Below, in pieces: positions 31,670 through 42,137 of a stretch of DNA of 64,000 nucleotides. Position 1 is the first letter of the stretch, and each line of letters starts with the position of its first letter. The notes below the pieces were generated by a model. The model saw only the letters and a program-made list of their open reading frames with translations, had not been told where the DNA came from and did not search any database. Both the position numbers and the translations under genes were made by a program. The stretch covers positions 1,032,276-1,096,275 of the forward strand of contig JASEIU010000001.1 in assembly GCA_030017715.1 (NCBI GenBank), in the 5' to 3' direction. Origin of the DNA: Candidatus Saccharicenans sp. GTDB lineage: Bacteria > Acidobacteriota > Aminicenantia > Aminicenantales > Saccharicenantaceae.

Positions 31670-33001
31670 ATGCCAAAAATTTCCCTGGTCACTCTCGGCT
31701 GCGCCAAAAACCTGGTTGATTCCGAAGTGATGCTGGCCAGGCTGGATTGTCGCGGCTACAGTTTTACCGGCGACCTGGCTGAAGCCGACATCCTGGTCAT
31801 CAACACCTGCGGTTTTATTGCCCCGGCCCGGGAAGAAGCCCGGCGAATGATCGAACTGGGCCTGAGCTGGAAGCAATCCAGACCCGGCAGGTTACTGGCC
31901 GTGGTCGGCTGTTATCCGGAGAGATTTCCCGATTACCTGAAAGCCCTTTATCCGCAGGTTGATGTCTGGAGCGGGGTCAGAGCCTTTGACCGGATTGATG
32001 AGATAATTGAAAAGAAAAAAGACCTGCCCCGGAACGAAACCTTTCTACTGAGCGACAGGACGCCCCGGGTTGTTTCCACAGCTCCAAACTGGGCTTACCT
32101 CAAGATCTCCGAAGGCTGCTCCCATCGCTGTTCTTTCTGCAGCATTCCTCTGATCAAAGGACCTTACAGGTCGAGAAGCGTTGACTCGGTGGTGAGAGAG
32201 GCAAAGAGGCTGGCCGCCCTGGGCATAAAGGAAATTAACCTGATTTCTCACGACACCACCTATTTCGGTCGCGACAGAAAAAAGAAGGAGCTGCCCACCC
32301 TCCTGGAAAAATTGCTGTCGGTAAAAGGAATAGAATGGGTCCGGTTGCTCTACGGCTATCCGGAAGAAATCGATGACCGCCTGCTGGAGCTTATGCTGGA
32401 GCCCAGGATGTGCCGTTATCTCGACCTTCCGTTCCAGCATGCTTCCGGGTCAATCGTGAAAAGAATGGGCCGCGGCCTGGACGGGACCAGAGCCTTAAAA
32501 CTGCTGGACAGGATAAGAAAGAAGGTCCCAGGAGTGGCGGTCCGGAGCTCCCTGATCGTGGGCTTTCCCGGCGAGGGACGGAAAGAATTCAGGGAATTGC
32601 AGGATTTTGTGGCCCGGGCCAGATTTGAGCATCTGGGGGTTTTCTGTTACTCCCCTGAACCCGGGACTCCGGCCGCCGGTCTGGAAGATGAGGTCCCGGA
32701 GGCGGAAAAGAAAAAAAGGCAGCGGGCCGTAATGCAGCAGCAGAGGGAAATTTCCAGAAAATTCTATGCCGCCTTTCGCGGCCAGACCCTGGAGGTGATA
32801 GTTGACGGTTCTGATTGCCGGAAGCCGGGTTATCTGGCCACCCGGGCCAGGTTCCAGGCACCCGAAGTGGACGGGCAGGTCATGGTCAAGCCGAACCCTG
32901 AATTGCAGTCAAAAAAATTGCCGGCTTTCCTGAAGGTCCGGATAGAACGCGCTCTGGCTTACGACTTGATAGGCAAGGTAACGAATGATCAAACTCGCTA
33001 A
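31670..33001 (+). CDS. rimO: Ribosomal protein S12 methylthiotransferase
   Basis: The start MPKISLVTLGCAKN is chosen; the upstream open frame lies inside asnS. The 443-residue radical-SAM enzyme has the N-terminal MTTase cluster cysteines C11, C47 and C81, the radical-SAM triad C150/C154/C157 (EGCSHRCSFCSIP), and a C-terminal TRAM domain (about 375-440). SLVTLGCAKNLVDSE and RLLYGYPEEI are RimO-type rather than MiaB-type. It adds a methylthio group to an aspartate of S12. The stop overlaps pgpA by 17 bases. Confidence 0.93.
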   Translation: MPKISLVTLGCAKNLVDSEVMLARLDCRGYSFTGDLAEADILVINTCGFIAPAREEARRMIELGLSWKQSRPGRLLAVVGCYPERFPDYLKALYPQVDVWSGVRAFDRIDEIIEKKKDLPRNETFLLSDRTPRVVSTAPNWAYLKISEGCSHRCSFCSIPLIKGPYRSRSVDSVVREAKRLAALGIKEINLISHDTTYFGRDRKKKELPTLLEKLLSVKGIEWVRLLYGYPEEIDDRLLELMLEPRMCRYLDLPFQHASGSIVKRMGRGLDGTRALKLLDRIRKKVPGVAVRSSLIVGFPGEGRKEFRELQDFVARARFEHLGVFCYSPEPGTPAAGLEDEVPEAEKKKRQRAVMQQQREISRKFYAAFRGQTLEVIVDGSDCRKPGYLATRARFQAPEVDGQVMVKPNPELQSKKLPAFLKVRIERALAYDLIGKVTNDQTR

Positions 33002-33440
33002 ATTAGTCTCGACTTTCTTCGGAATCGGTCTCTTTCCTCTGGCTCCGGGAACTCTGGCCAGCCTGGTCATAGTGGTTCTCTACAAATATTACCTGTGCCA
33101 CCTGGGCTGGCCACTTTACTTGGCGATTCTGTTGTTCGTCATTGCCGCCGGCGTCTATTTTTCCTCGGTTTATGCCCGGAGTCTAAACCTGAAAGACCCG
33201 GGCAAGGTGGTTATTGACGAGGTGGCCGGGCAGCTTCTGGCCTTATTCCTGCTGAGACCGGACTTGGTAATTCTCGGCGCGGCCTTTATAATTTTCCGCT
33301 TTCTCGATATCATAAAACCCATGGGAGTTAAGAAGCTGGAAAACCTGCCCGCCGGCTGGGGCATAATGGCTGATGACCTGGGCAGTGGCCTGGTGGTCAA
33401 CATTCTGATGCAGCTGGCGGTGCTCATGTTCGGACTTTAA
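32985..33440 (+). CDS. pgpA: Phosphatidylglycerophosphatase A
   Basis: The 151-residue membrane protein has the PgpA signature: STFFGIGLFPLAPGTLAS at the N-terminus, DPGKVVIDEVAGQL with the conserved acidic pair, FRFLDIIKPMGVK, and GWGIMADDLGSGL. Four hydrophobic segments are visible. It dephosphorylates phosphatidylglycerol phosphate in phospholipid synthesis. The start lies inside the end of rimO. plsY and gpsA, also phospholipid genes, are in the same operon. Confidence 0.93.
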   Translation: MIKLAKLVSTFFGIGLFPLAPGTLASLVIVVLYKYYLCHLGWPLYLAILLFVIAAGVYFSSVYARSLNLKDPGKVVIDEVAGQLLALFLLRPDLVILGAAFIIFRFLDIIKPMGVKKLENLPAGWGIMADDLGSGLVVNILMQLAVLMFGL

Positions 33441-33441
33441 C

Positions 33442-34728
33442 ATGAAGAACCGGCCCGAAAGCAGGACCATTGAGTTCATGGCTGTCGGCAGCGAGTTGCT
33501 GACCCCTTACTTTCTGGAAACCAATTCGCTTTATATTGCCGAGAAACTGCAGGAACTGGGCTGGCAGCTGTCTTACAAGACCGTGGTCAGCGACCGGCTG
33601 GAAGAACTGAAACAGGCAATAAAAATTGCCAGGAAGCGCAGCTGGCTGATTCTGGTCTGCGGCGGCCTTGGCCCGACCGATGACGACCGAACCAGGCGGG
33701 CGACGGCTGAAGTCCTGGGCAGGAAGCTGGTTTTCAACCGGGCGATTCTTGATGGGATTCGAAAGAGGTTTGAAAGTCGAGGTTTGAGATTGCCTGCTTC
33801 CAACAGACGCCAGGCCTACGTTATTGAAGGTGCAGAAGTGCTGGAAAATCCCAACGGGACGGCTCCCGGACTGTGGCTGGAGGATAAAAACCGGGTGCTG
33901 GTGTTGCTGCCCGGACCTCCGTCCGAATTCAAACCGATGGTTGAAAACCTGGTGCTGCCAAGGCTGGAGAAATTTGGCCGGGTTCGAGTTTTAAGGTCAG
34001 TGATAAGAATAACCGGAGCCGGGGAATCGATGGTTGAAGACCTGATCAAGCCTGTCTATAAAGTTTTGCCTCCGGGGTTGCAGTTGATAACTCTGGCCTC
34101 ACCGGCCGATATTCAGATTCGCCTGGAAATGGCCATAAGGTGCAGGCGGCCGGAAATTGACGAAAAAAGTTTTAACCGGGTAAAGGCGAAGATTATCCGT
34201 CTTCTTGGCAATCTGGTGTACTCGTCTGAAGGTCAACCCCTGGAAAGCGTGGTCGGGGAAAAGCTCCGGGCCGGAGGCTGGACCCTGGCCTGCGCCGAGT
34301 CCTGCAGCGGCGGCTTGCTGGCCAACCGGATTACCAACATTCCGGGCAGCTCGGATTATTTTCTTGAGGGTATAGTAACCTACAGCAATCGCAGCAAGAC
34401 CCGGGAGCTGGGAATACCGGAACGGCTTATAAAGGATAAAGGTGCGGTCAGCGAACAGGTGGCCAGGTTAATGGCCGAAAGGATGCGGGCCAGGTCCGGA
34501 GCCGATTTCGCCCTTTCGACCACCGGAATCGCCGGTCCGGGCGGCGGAAGTCCGGACAAGCCGGTTGGCCTGGTTTATGTCGGGCTGGCCTTTGCCAGCG
34601 GTTCGGCTGTTACCAGGAACCTCTTCAGGGGAAGCAGGGAGCAGGTAAAATTTCAAACTACTCAAAAAGCGCTGGATATGTTAAGGTTAAAATTGATGGA
34701 AATAAAAAAAGAGGGACTGCCGGCATGA
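33442..34728 (+). CDS. cinA: CinA family protein with NMN amidohydrolase domain
   Basis: The 428-residue product has the two-part CinA layout. The N-terminal molybdopterin-binding-like domain (about 1-180) shows AVGSELLTPYFLETNS, VCGGLGPTDDDRTR and LPGPPSEFKPM. The C-terminal PncC-type domain (about 270-420) shows LACAESCSGGLLANRIT, FLEGIVTYSNRSK and TTGIAGPGGGSPDKPVG. Family members deamidate NMN in pyridine-nucleotide salvage and may hydrolyse ADP-ribose. It begins one base after the pgpA stop and its own stop overlaps thpR as ATGA. Confidence 0.92.
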   Translation: MKNRPESRTIEFMAVGSELLTPYFLETNSLYIAEKLQELGWQLSYKTVVSDRLEELKQAIKIARKRSWLILVCGGLGPTDDDRTRRATAEVLGRKLVFNRAILDGIRKRFESRGLRLPASNRRQAYVIEGAEVLENPNGTAPGLWLEDKNRVLVLLPGPPSEFKPMVENLVLPRLEKFGRVRVLRSVIRITGAGESMVEDLIKPVYKVLPPGLQLITLASPADIQIRLEMAIRCRRPEIDEKSFNRVKAKIIRLLGNLVYSSEGQPLESVVGEKLRAGGWTLACAESCSGGLLANRITNIPGSSDYFLEGIVTYSNRSKTRELGIPERLIKDKGAVSEQVARLMAERMRARSGADFALSTTGIAGPGGGSPDKPVGLVYVGLAFASGSAVTRNLFRGSREQVKFQTTQKALDMLRLKLMEIKKEGLPA

Positions 34729-35282
34729 GAACCTTCATCGCCATCGACCTCAGCTCTGAAATCAAAAACCGCTTGACCGCGGCCGTCCGGGCGCTGAAAC
34801 CCCTGGCGGCAGACATTAAGTGGGTGGCCCCGGAGAACTATCACCTGACCCTGAAGTTTATCGGCGAAGCCTCCGAAGAGCAGGTGGAAATCATAAAGGA
34901 CGTTCTGGACGAGGTGGTCGGAAAACATTGCGGCTTCAAACTGACGGCCAGGGGCACCGGCAGTTTTCCGCCCGGGCAAAGCCGGATGAGGGTCATCTGG
35001 GTCGGGCTGGAAGCCGGTCCGGAACTATTCTCGATTCAATCCGACCTGGAAGAGCTTCTGAGCCGGAAGGGGTTTGAGCCTGAAGAACGGAGCTTCTCCC
35101 CTCATCTGACGATAGGTCGAGTCAGAGAACCCCGTAAGCAGGAAAGGCTGAAGGCCGAACTGGAAAGACTCAGCCGGCAGGAATTCGGGACGATGGAGGT
35201 GAAGGAAATAGAGCTTTTTCAGAGCATCCTTCGTCCGGAGGGTCCTGAATACAAAATCATCAGCCGCCATCACTTAAAATGA
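34725..35282 (+). CDS. thpR: RNA 2',3'-cyclic phosphodiesterase (2H family)
   Basis: The 185-residue protein carries both histidine motifs of the 2H phosphoesterase fold, HLTLKF (after ENY) and HLTIGRV (after FSP), and starts MRTFIAIDLSSEIKNRL as LigT/ThpR proteins do. It opens 2',3'-cyclic phosphates on RNA and has weak tRNA-half ligation activity in relatives. It overlaps cinA and plsY by four bases each, so it is firmly inside the operon. No regulatory feature of its own is seen. Confidence 0.92.
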   Translation: MRTFIAIDLSSEIKNRLTAAVRALKPLAADIKWVAPENYHLTLKFIGEASEEQVEIIKDVLDEVVGKHCGFKLTARGTGSFPPGQSRMRVIWVGLEAGPELFSIQSDLEELLSRKGFEPEERSFSPHLTIGRVREPRKQERLKAELERLSRQEFGTMEVKEIELFQSILRPEGPEYKIISRHHLK

Positions 35283-35872
35283 AACTACTTTTAATTGTCG
35301 CCTCCTATTTTTTCGGTGCCTTTCCCACGGGTTTTTTGCTGGTCAGGATAGCTTCCAGAAAGGATATAAGGAAAATAGGCAGCGGTTCGACCGGGGCAAC
35401 CAACGTTCTTCGTTACGGCGGCTGGAAGCTGGCCATACCGGTCATGGCGATCGATTTGCTCAAGGGTTTCTTGCCAGCTTTTCTGGCGGTGAGTTTTTTT
35501 GCCGACCGCAGGCTGGCCGTATGTGGCCTGCTGGCAGCGGTGGTCGGCCACTGCTATCCGGTTTATCTCGGATTCAGGGGCGGGAAAGGTGTGGCCACAA
35601 CCGTTGGCGGCTTCCTGTACCTGGCTCCCCTGCCCCTGCTGGCCAGTCTGGGACTTACCCTTTTAGTCCTTTTGTCCACCAGGTATGTTTCTCTGTCCAC
35701 TCTGTCCGGACTGCTGGCCCTGCCCGTTCTGGTCCTGACCCTGAGCGGAGAGAAATTCCTGTTCTGGGCTGGCTGGCTCTTTTTTCTTCTGGTCTTGTTT
35801 AGACATAAAGATAATGTCAGGCGCTTGCTGACCGGGACAGAAAGAAAATTTGGAGAAAAATTAAATGAATAG
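35279..35872 (+). CDS. plsY: Acyl-phosphate:glycerol-3-phosphate acyltransferase
   Basis: The 197-residue integral membrane protein has five or more hydrophobic helices and the PlsY cytoplasmic motifs: IASRKDIRKIGSGSTGATNV, VGHCYPVYLGFRGGKGVATT and RHKDNVRRLLTGTE. It acylates glycerol-3-phosphate with acyl-phosphate, the first committed phospholipid step. The partner acyl donor enzyme PlsX is not in the window. It overlaps gpsA, which makes its substrate, by eight bases. Confidence 0.94.
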   Translation: MKLLLIVASYFFGAFPTGFLLVRIASRKDIRKIGSGSTGATNVLRYGGWKLAIPVMAIDLLKGFLPAFLAVSFFADRRLAVCGLLAAVVGHCYPVYLGFRGGKGVATTVGGFLYLAPLPLLASLGLTLLVLLSTRYVSLSTLSGLLALPVLVLTLSGEKFLFWAGWLFFLLVLFRHKDNVRRLLTGTERKFGEKLNE

Positions 35873-36869
35873 GTTCGCAGTCATCGGAGCCGGAAGCTGG
35901 GGTTCAGCCATGGCCTATTATCTCGGCCGTCTGGGTTTTCCCACCAGACTCTGGGTAAGAGAAGAAGATGTCCTGGCCAACCTGTTTCAGACCAGAATCA
36001 ACCATACCTTCCTGCCAGGTTTTGAATTTCCGGTCACTGTCACCTTTCACAAGACCATAGCCGAAGCCGTTGAAGGAAGCGAGGTCATATTCGTGGCCGT
36101 GCCCTCGCAGTTCTGCCGCCAGATATACCAGAGAATGGACGAGTGCTTGAAGAAAGGACAGCTGATCGTCAGCCTGACCAAGGGTTTGGAGCAGAAGACT
36201 TTTAAGACCATGACCGAGGTTATGGAAGAAATCTTCGATTCCAGCCGGAAGCTGAAGCTGGCCGTCCTGTCGGGACCGAGTTTTGCCCGGGAAGTGGCCG
36301 CCGGTCATCCGACAGCCCTGGTCCTGGCCAGCCGCGACCAGGCTCAGGCCAGGGAACTTCAGGAAACCATTTCCAGCCGGCAGCTCAGGATTTATACTTC
36401 GACCGATGTTATCGGAGTGGAACTGGGAGGAGCGGTTAAGAATGTCATAGCCATAGCGGCCGGCATCTCCGTCGGCCTGGGATACGGCAACAACTCCCGG
36501 GCCACTCTCATCACCAGGGGACTGGTGGAATTGACCCGGCTGGGTCAGGCCCTGGGAGCCAGAAAGGAAACCTTCTACGGCCTGGCCGGACTGGGAGACC
36601 TGGTTCTGACCTGCACCAGCGAGATGAGCCGCAATTATCGGGTCGGGCTGGAGCTGTCCAGGGGCAAGTCGTTGAAACTGATTCTGTCCGAGATGAAGAT
36701 GGTGGCCGAGGGGGTGAGAAACACTCTGACCGTTCATAAACTGGCCAATCATAAAAAAATCGAGATGCCCATCTGTCAGCAGATCTATGAAGTTCTCTAC
36801 CGGGGCAAGCCAGCCCACAAGGCTCTGGAGGACCTGATGTCCCGGAGCCTGAAGGAAGAGAAAGTTTAA
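35865..36869 (+). CDS. gpsA: NAD(P)-dependent glycerol-3-phosphate dehydrogenase
   Basis: The 334-residue enzyme has the N-terminal dinucleotide fold VIGAGSWGSAMAYYL, the VPSQFCRQI region, SLTKGLEQKT, LSGPSFAREVAAG, the catalytic lysine in ELGGAVKNVIAIAAG, and the GLGDLVLTCTSEMSRNY block. It reduces dihydroxyacetone phosphate to sn-glycerol-3-phosphate for PlsY. Length is normal and it is complete. It follows plsY with overlapping codons. Confidence 0.95.
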   Translation: MNRFAVIGAGSWGSAMAYYLGRLGFPTRLWVREEDVLANLFQTRINHTFLPGFEFPVTVTFHKTIAEAVEGSEVIFVAVPSQFCRQIYQRMDECLKKGQLIVSLTKGLEQKTFKTMTEVMEEIFDSSRKLKLAVLSGPSFAREVAAGHPTALVLASRDQAQARELQETISSRQLRIYTSTDVIGVELGGAVKNVIAIAAGISVGLGYGNNSRATLITRGLVELTRLGQALGARKETFYGLAGLGDLVLTCTSEMSRNYRVGLELSRGKSLKLILSEMKMVAEGVRNTLTVHKLANHKKIEMPICQQIYEVLYRGKPAHKALEDLMSRSLKEEKV

Positions 36870-36912
36870 GAGCTTGAAAACGATGATTGAAATTTGAATG
36901 CGGGAGGGAAAG

Positions 36913-37695
36913 ATGAAACGCCAAAAGACACAAACTCTTCTGGTTCTATTGTTGCTGCTGACCCTGACCACCTGTGCCTCCACCCAGAAAAAAATGGAGA
37001 AAGCCAGAGCCAACGACCCCCAGTACCAGTACAACCTGGGTTTGTTTTACTTAAACAACAACAACCTTGACGAAGCCATCAAGTATTTTAACAAGAGCCT
37101 GTCCCTGAACCCCAGGAACCACCTGGCCTGGAACGCTCTGGGGCTGACCCAGTCGATGAAGGGTAACTTTGAAGCCTCCATCCAGGCCTTCAAAAAAGCC
37201 CTGGAGGCCAACCCTCAGTTCAGCGAAGCCCACAACAACCTGGGCACCATCTATTTCGAACTCGGTCAGTATGACCGGGCTGAATCGGAATACCGCCAGG
37301 CCCTGCTGGACCCGAATTACCCCACCCGGGAATTGCCTTATTACAATCTGGCCCGGATGTACTTTGTCCAGGAAAAGTATGACGAGGCCTATGACAATGT
37401 GCAGAAAGCTATTCAGATCAAGAATCGTTTTGCCATGGCCCACAACCTGCGCGGCTTGATTCTGGAGAAAACCGACGACCTGGACGAGGCGGTGCTGGCT
37501 TTTGAGCAGGCGGTAAAAATCGTCCCCGACGACACCACCTTTCTTTTTAACCTGGCCCGGGCCCAGTACAATGCCGGTCTTTACCGGTCAGCCAAAGAAA
37601 ATTTTGAAAAACTTTACCCGAAATTGACTGCTCAGGAAGACCGGGAAGCGGTCAGAAAATACTTAGAGGAATTAAAGAAACTGGTCAAGGACTGA
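36913..37695 (+). CDS. TPR-repeat lipoprotein, PilF/PilW-like
   Basis: The ATG at 36913 (MKRQKTQTLL) is chosen because GGGAGG is well spaced; an earlier in-frame start has no such support. A signal segment ends near TTCAS, a plausible though imperfect lipobox. The remaining 220 residues are about six tetratricopeptide repeats, with FYLNNNNLDEAIKYFNKSL, LNPRNHLAWNALG and EAHNNLGTIYFELGQYDRAE as clear units. The order of signal plus TPRs fits PilF/PilW pilotins of type IV pili, but other TPR lipoproteins look alike. It follows gpsA by 43 bases. Confidence 0.75.
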   Translation: MKRQKTQTLLVLLLLLTLTTCASTQKKMEKARANDPQYQYNLGLFYLNNNNLDEAIKYFNKSLSLNPRNHLAWNALGLTQSMKGNFEASIQAFKKALEANPQFSEAHNNLGTIYFELGQYDRAESEYRQALLDPNYPTRELPYYNLARMYFVQEKYDEAYDNVQKAIQIKNRFAMAHNLRGLILEKTDDLDEAVLAFEQAVKIVPDDTTFLFNLARAQYNAGLYRSAKENFEKLYPKLTAQEDREAVRKYLEELKKLVKD

Positions 37696-37738
37696 ACTGA
37701 ATCCCGGTCGGGGGTGCAGTTGCTCGGGAGCTGCGGCC

Positions 37739-39291
<1,553 letters not shown>

Positions 39292-40659
39292 ATGGAAAAA
39301 AGGATAGGAAAGGAGTCCAGGCGGCCGACCTGGGTCGGTCTGATGCTGCTGCTGGCTGTTCTCTGCCTGCGGGCCGGGCTGTGGCCGGCTCAGCCCAATC
39401 CTCAAAATTTTAATCCGGTCAGCTTCCGTCTGAAAAACGGCCTGACGGTCATCGTGGTTGAAGACTCTTCCCTGCCGGTGATAACGGCCGTTATGGCCTA
39501 CGGGGTCGGTTCGGTCAACGACCCCGAGGGCAAGGACGGACTGGCTTACCTGATGCAGAATCTGATGTTTCAGGGTTCTGAAAACGTCGGTCCCCTGCAG
39601 CACCTCAACTATGTTCAGAATGTCGGGGGCGAGCTTAACGCCGCCACCACTTTTGATAAGACTTTTTTTTACGAAACGGTTCCATCCAACCAGCTGGGAC
39701 TGGTGCTCTGGCTGGAAGCCGACCGCCTCCATTTTTTGCGGGTCACCGAAGCCATCCTGGCCCGGGAAAAGGAAAACCTGGTCCGCAACGAAGATAAACG
39801 CTATCTGCAGGAACCGTTCAGCCGGTATTTTTTTCTGATCGACCAGATTCTTTATCCTGATTTCCGTTACGGACATTCGCTGACCGGGTCGGCCGAATCC
39901 ATCAGGAGCATCAGCCTGGAAGATGTTCTCCGGTTTTACCGGAAATACTATGTTCCCAATAACGCCGTCCTCTGCCTGAGCGGCGACCTGAAACTGGCCA
40001 GAGCCCGGGAACTGGTCGCCCGCTATTTTGAAACCATCCCCCGGGGCGAGGAAGCCGAGCCCTACCCCCAGCCCGAATTCATCCCTTCCCTGTCGGCCCG
40101 TGACCAGGTGATGGTCGACCCGATGGTCAGTTCGCCGGCCCTGCAGTTTGGAATCAGGCTGGACAACCTGCGCCCCGAAGACGGCCTGGTGCTGAGACTT
40201 ATGGAACAAATTCTGGTTCAGGGCGGAACCAGCCGGCTGGTCGGGAGGCTGGTAAAGAAAGAACGTCTGGCCCTCTTCCTGAATGGAGGTCTGGAAGAAA
40301 GGGGCCAGTTTCAATCGTTGAAAATATTTCTTCTGGCCAATACCCAGGTCATGGTGGAACGGGCCAGGAAAGTTCTGGCCGACGAGCTAAATCGTTTGAA
40401 AACGGAGATGATTCCGGAAAGAGAATTTATTAAAGCCAAAAACATCTACAAGTTTAACTATCTGAACCAGATTACCGGCAACAACCTTTCCCGGGCCCTG
40501 GCCCTGGCCGACCTGTATCTTAAAGAGGGCCGGGTGCCGGATGTCGTCGGGGAGCTCAGCCGGCTGGAAAAACTCACTCCCTATGCCATTCTGGCCCTGG
40601 CCAGGCGGCAGATCCGGGAGGAAAAGTTCTGTTTCCTGACCATTCTGCCCAGGTATTAA
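39292..40659 (+). CDS. M16-like protein without the zinc motif (first of a pair)
   Basis: The start MEKRIGKESRR gives a signal peptide (GLMLLLAVLCLRAGLWPAQ) and 455 residues; the open frame extends 23 codons upstream without support. The fold is that of the M16 (pitrilysin/processing peptidase) family: FRLKNGLTVIVVEDSS, FYRKYYVPNNAVLCLSGD and the C-terminal half-repeat. At the place of the HxxEH zinc motif the sequence reads YLMQN (about 86-90), so it cannot bind zinc in the usual way. Family logic suggests a non-catalytic partner or a binding protein in the periplasm. The second M16-like gene follows after two bases. Confidence 0.85.
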   Translation: MEKRIGKESRRPTWVGLMLLLAVLCLRAGLWPAQPNPQNFNPVSFRLKNGLTVIVVEDSSLPVITAVMAYGVGSVNDPEGKDGLAYLMQNLMFQGSENVGPLQHLNYVQNVGGELNAATTFDKTFFYETVPSNQLGLVLWLEADRLHFLRVTEAILAREKENLVRNEDKRYLQEPFSRYFFLIDQILYPDFRYGHSLTGSAESIRSISLEDVLRFYRKYYVPNNAVLCLSGDLKLARARELVARYFETIPRGEEAEPYPQPEFIPSLSARDQVMVDPMVSSPALQFGIRLDNLRPEDGLVLRLMEQILVQGGTSRLVGRLVKKERLALFLNGGLEERGQFQSLKIFLLANTQVMVERARKVLADELNRLKTEMIPEREFIKAKNIYKFNYLNQITGNNLSRALALADLYLKEGRVPDVVGELSRLEKLTPYAILALARRQIREEKFCFLTILPRY

Positions 40660-40661
40660 AT

Positions 40662-42137
40662 ATGAAAGATTGTTCATATAATTTCCGGCGGCAATTGTTC
40701 GGAGCGCTGTTGATTTTCTGCCTCTTGGTCCCGTCGCTGAAATCTCAGGAAAAATTTAGACGGACTCCTCCCTACCCGGAGCCTCTCCCCCCGCTGGTTC
40801 TGGCGCCAGTGTCCTCGGAGGTCATGGGGAGCGGAATGAAATTGTTGGTGGTCTCTCGAAACAACAACCGCCTGTTTAACCTGCAGGTGGTGATCCAGGC
40901 CGGGGAAAGCGATTCTCCGGCCGAGCTTCCCGGGCTGGCCACGGCCACTGCCCGCCTGATGCTGCGGGGCACGGCCTCGGTCAATCCAGCCGAGGTGGAA
41001 GAACGCCTGGCCTTCCTGGGCATTGAATACTCGATCGAAGTTCAGGCTGACTTCACAGTTTTTTCTTTTTCTTTTCTTCAGGAGAACCTGGAGCCGGCGC
41101 TGGGTTTAATCAGCCTGTTCTTTGTCGAGCCTTCTTTTCCGGCGCTGGAACTGGCCGCGGTCAAACGTGAACTTTATTATCAGCTCCTCAGCCGGAACCG
41201 GGACCCGGAAAACGCCGGCTACGATTTTTTTCTGAAAAGAATCTTTGCCAGCTCCGGCTATAATCCCGGAGTTCTGGAAGCCGAAGCCATCAAGAACATC
41301 TCCGTCCGGGATGTAGCCCTGTTTCATCAGCGTTTTCTGCGTCCGAATAATTCTCTGGTCGTCTTCAACGGCCAGATCTCGCTGGAGGAAGCCAGGAGCC
41401 AGGCTGGCCGGCATTTCCGGCGCTGGGTGCCGCGACCGGTGGAAAGGCCCTCCATCCAGAAGCTGGAAAACCGGGAATTTAATCAGGTCTGCTTTCTGGA
41501 CGTCCCCGGCCCCGAGGTAGCGATTATCGCCGGCAATCTGACCGCTCCCATCTCCAGCCCGGACTATCATTCGCTGCTGGTTCTGAACCATTTGCTGGGC
41601 GGAACCACAGGCAGCCGACTTTTCCTCCAGCTGAGGGAGCTGAAGGGCCTGGCCTTTTACGCCTTTAGCGAGCTTAGTTTTTTCCGGGGAAACGGCCTGT
41701 ACTGGGTCAGAGCCAAGACCTCCCCGCCGGCCATAGGCGAAGCGCTGGCCGCCATCAACCAGACGACGCGCAGCCTGGCTGAGGAGAGAGTCGGGCCGGA
41801 AGAGCTGGAAAGAGCCAAGACCTACCTGATGGGCAATCTGCCGCTCCAGCTTCAATCGCCAGAGGCCCTCAGCAAGAGAATCGGTCTGCTGGAGCTTTTT
41901 CAGCTTCCTCCAGATTTCTGGACCAGATATTCTCAGAATATAATGCCGGTCAACGCCGACAGTGTACAGGAAGTCGCCAGAAAATACCTGGCCAGCAAAC
42001 CGCTGGTGGTGATAGCGGCCGAGGCAGCCACCACTCTTGACTACTTACGAGAATTTGACAAAATTGATGTCTATAACCGAAAAGGTCAATTTCAGGGCGT
42101 ATTCCAGAAAGGAGTCTTGAAGTATGAAAATCGTTGA
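40662..42137 (+). CDS. M16-like protein without the zinc motif (second of a pair)
   Basis: The 491-residue protein has an N-terminal signal segment (LFGALLIFCLLVPSLKSQ) and two M16-type halves. The motif position reads ATATA (93-97) instead of HxxEH. The C-terminal half keeps GGTTGSRLFLQLRELKGLAF, close to the Arg/Tyr substrate-binding motif of the inactive subunit in M16 heterodimers. With the upstream protein also lacking the zinc motif, this pair has no visible catalytic subunit. It overlaps ftcD by 14 bases. Confidence 0.85.
   Translation: MKDCSYNFRRQLFGALLIFCLLVPSLKSQEKFRRTPPYPEPLPPLVLAPVSSEVMGSGMKLLVVSRNNNRLFNLQVVIQAGESDSPAELPGLATATARLMLRGTASVNPAEVEERLAFLGIEYSIEVQADFTVFSFSFLQENLEPALGLISLFFVEPSFPALELAAVKRELYYQLLSRNRDPENAGYDFFLKRIFASSGYNPGVLEAEAIKNISVRDVALFHQRFLRPNNSLVVFNGQISLEEARSQAGRHFRRWVPRPVERPSIQKLENREFNQVCFLDVPGPEVAIIAGNLTAPISSPDYHSLLVLNHLLGGTTGSRLFLQLRELKGLAFYAFSELSFFRGNGLYWVRAKTSPPAIGEALAAINQTTRSLAEERVGPEELERAKTYLMGNLPLQLQSPEALSKRIGLLELFQLPPDFWTRYSQNIMPVNADSVQEVARKYLASKPLVVIAAEAATTLDYLREFDKIDVYNRKGQFQGVFQKGVLKYENR

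Noticed and set aside
35904..37034. 376-codon minus-strand open frame
   Set aside because: Antisense shadow of gpsA, whose motifs and overlap with plsY are unambiguous.
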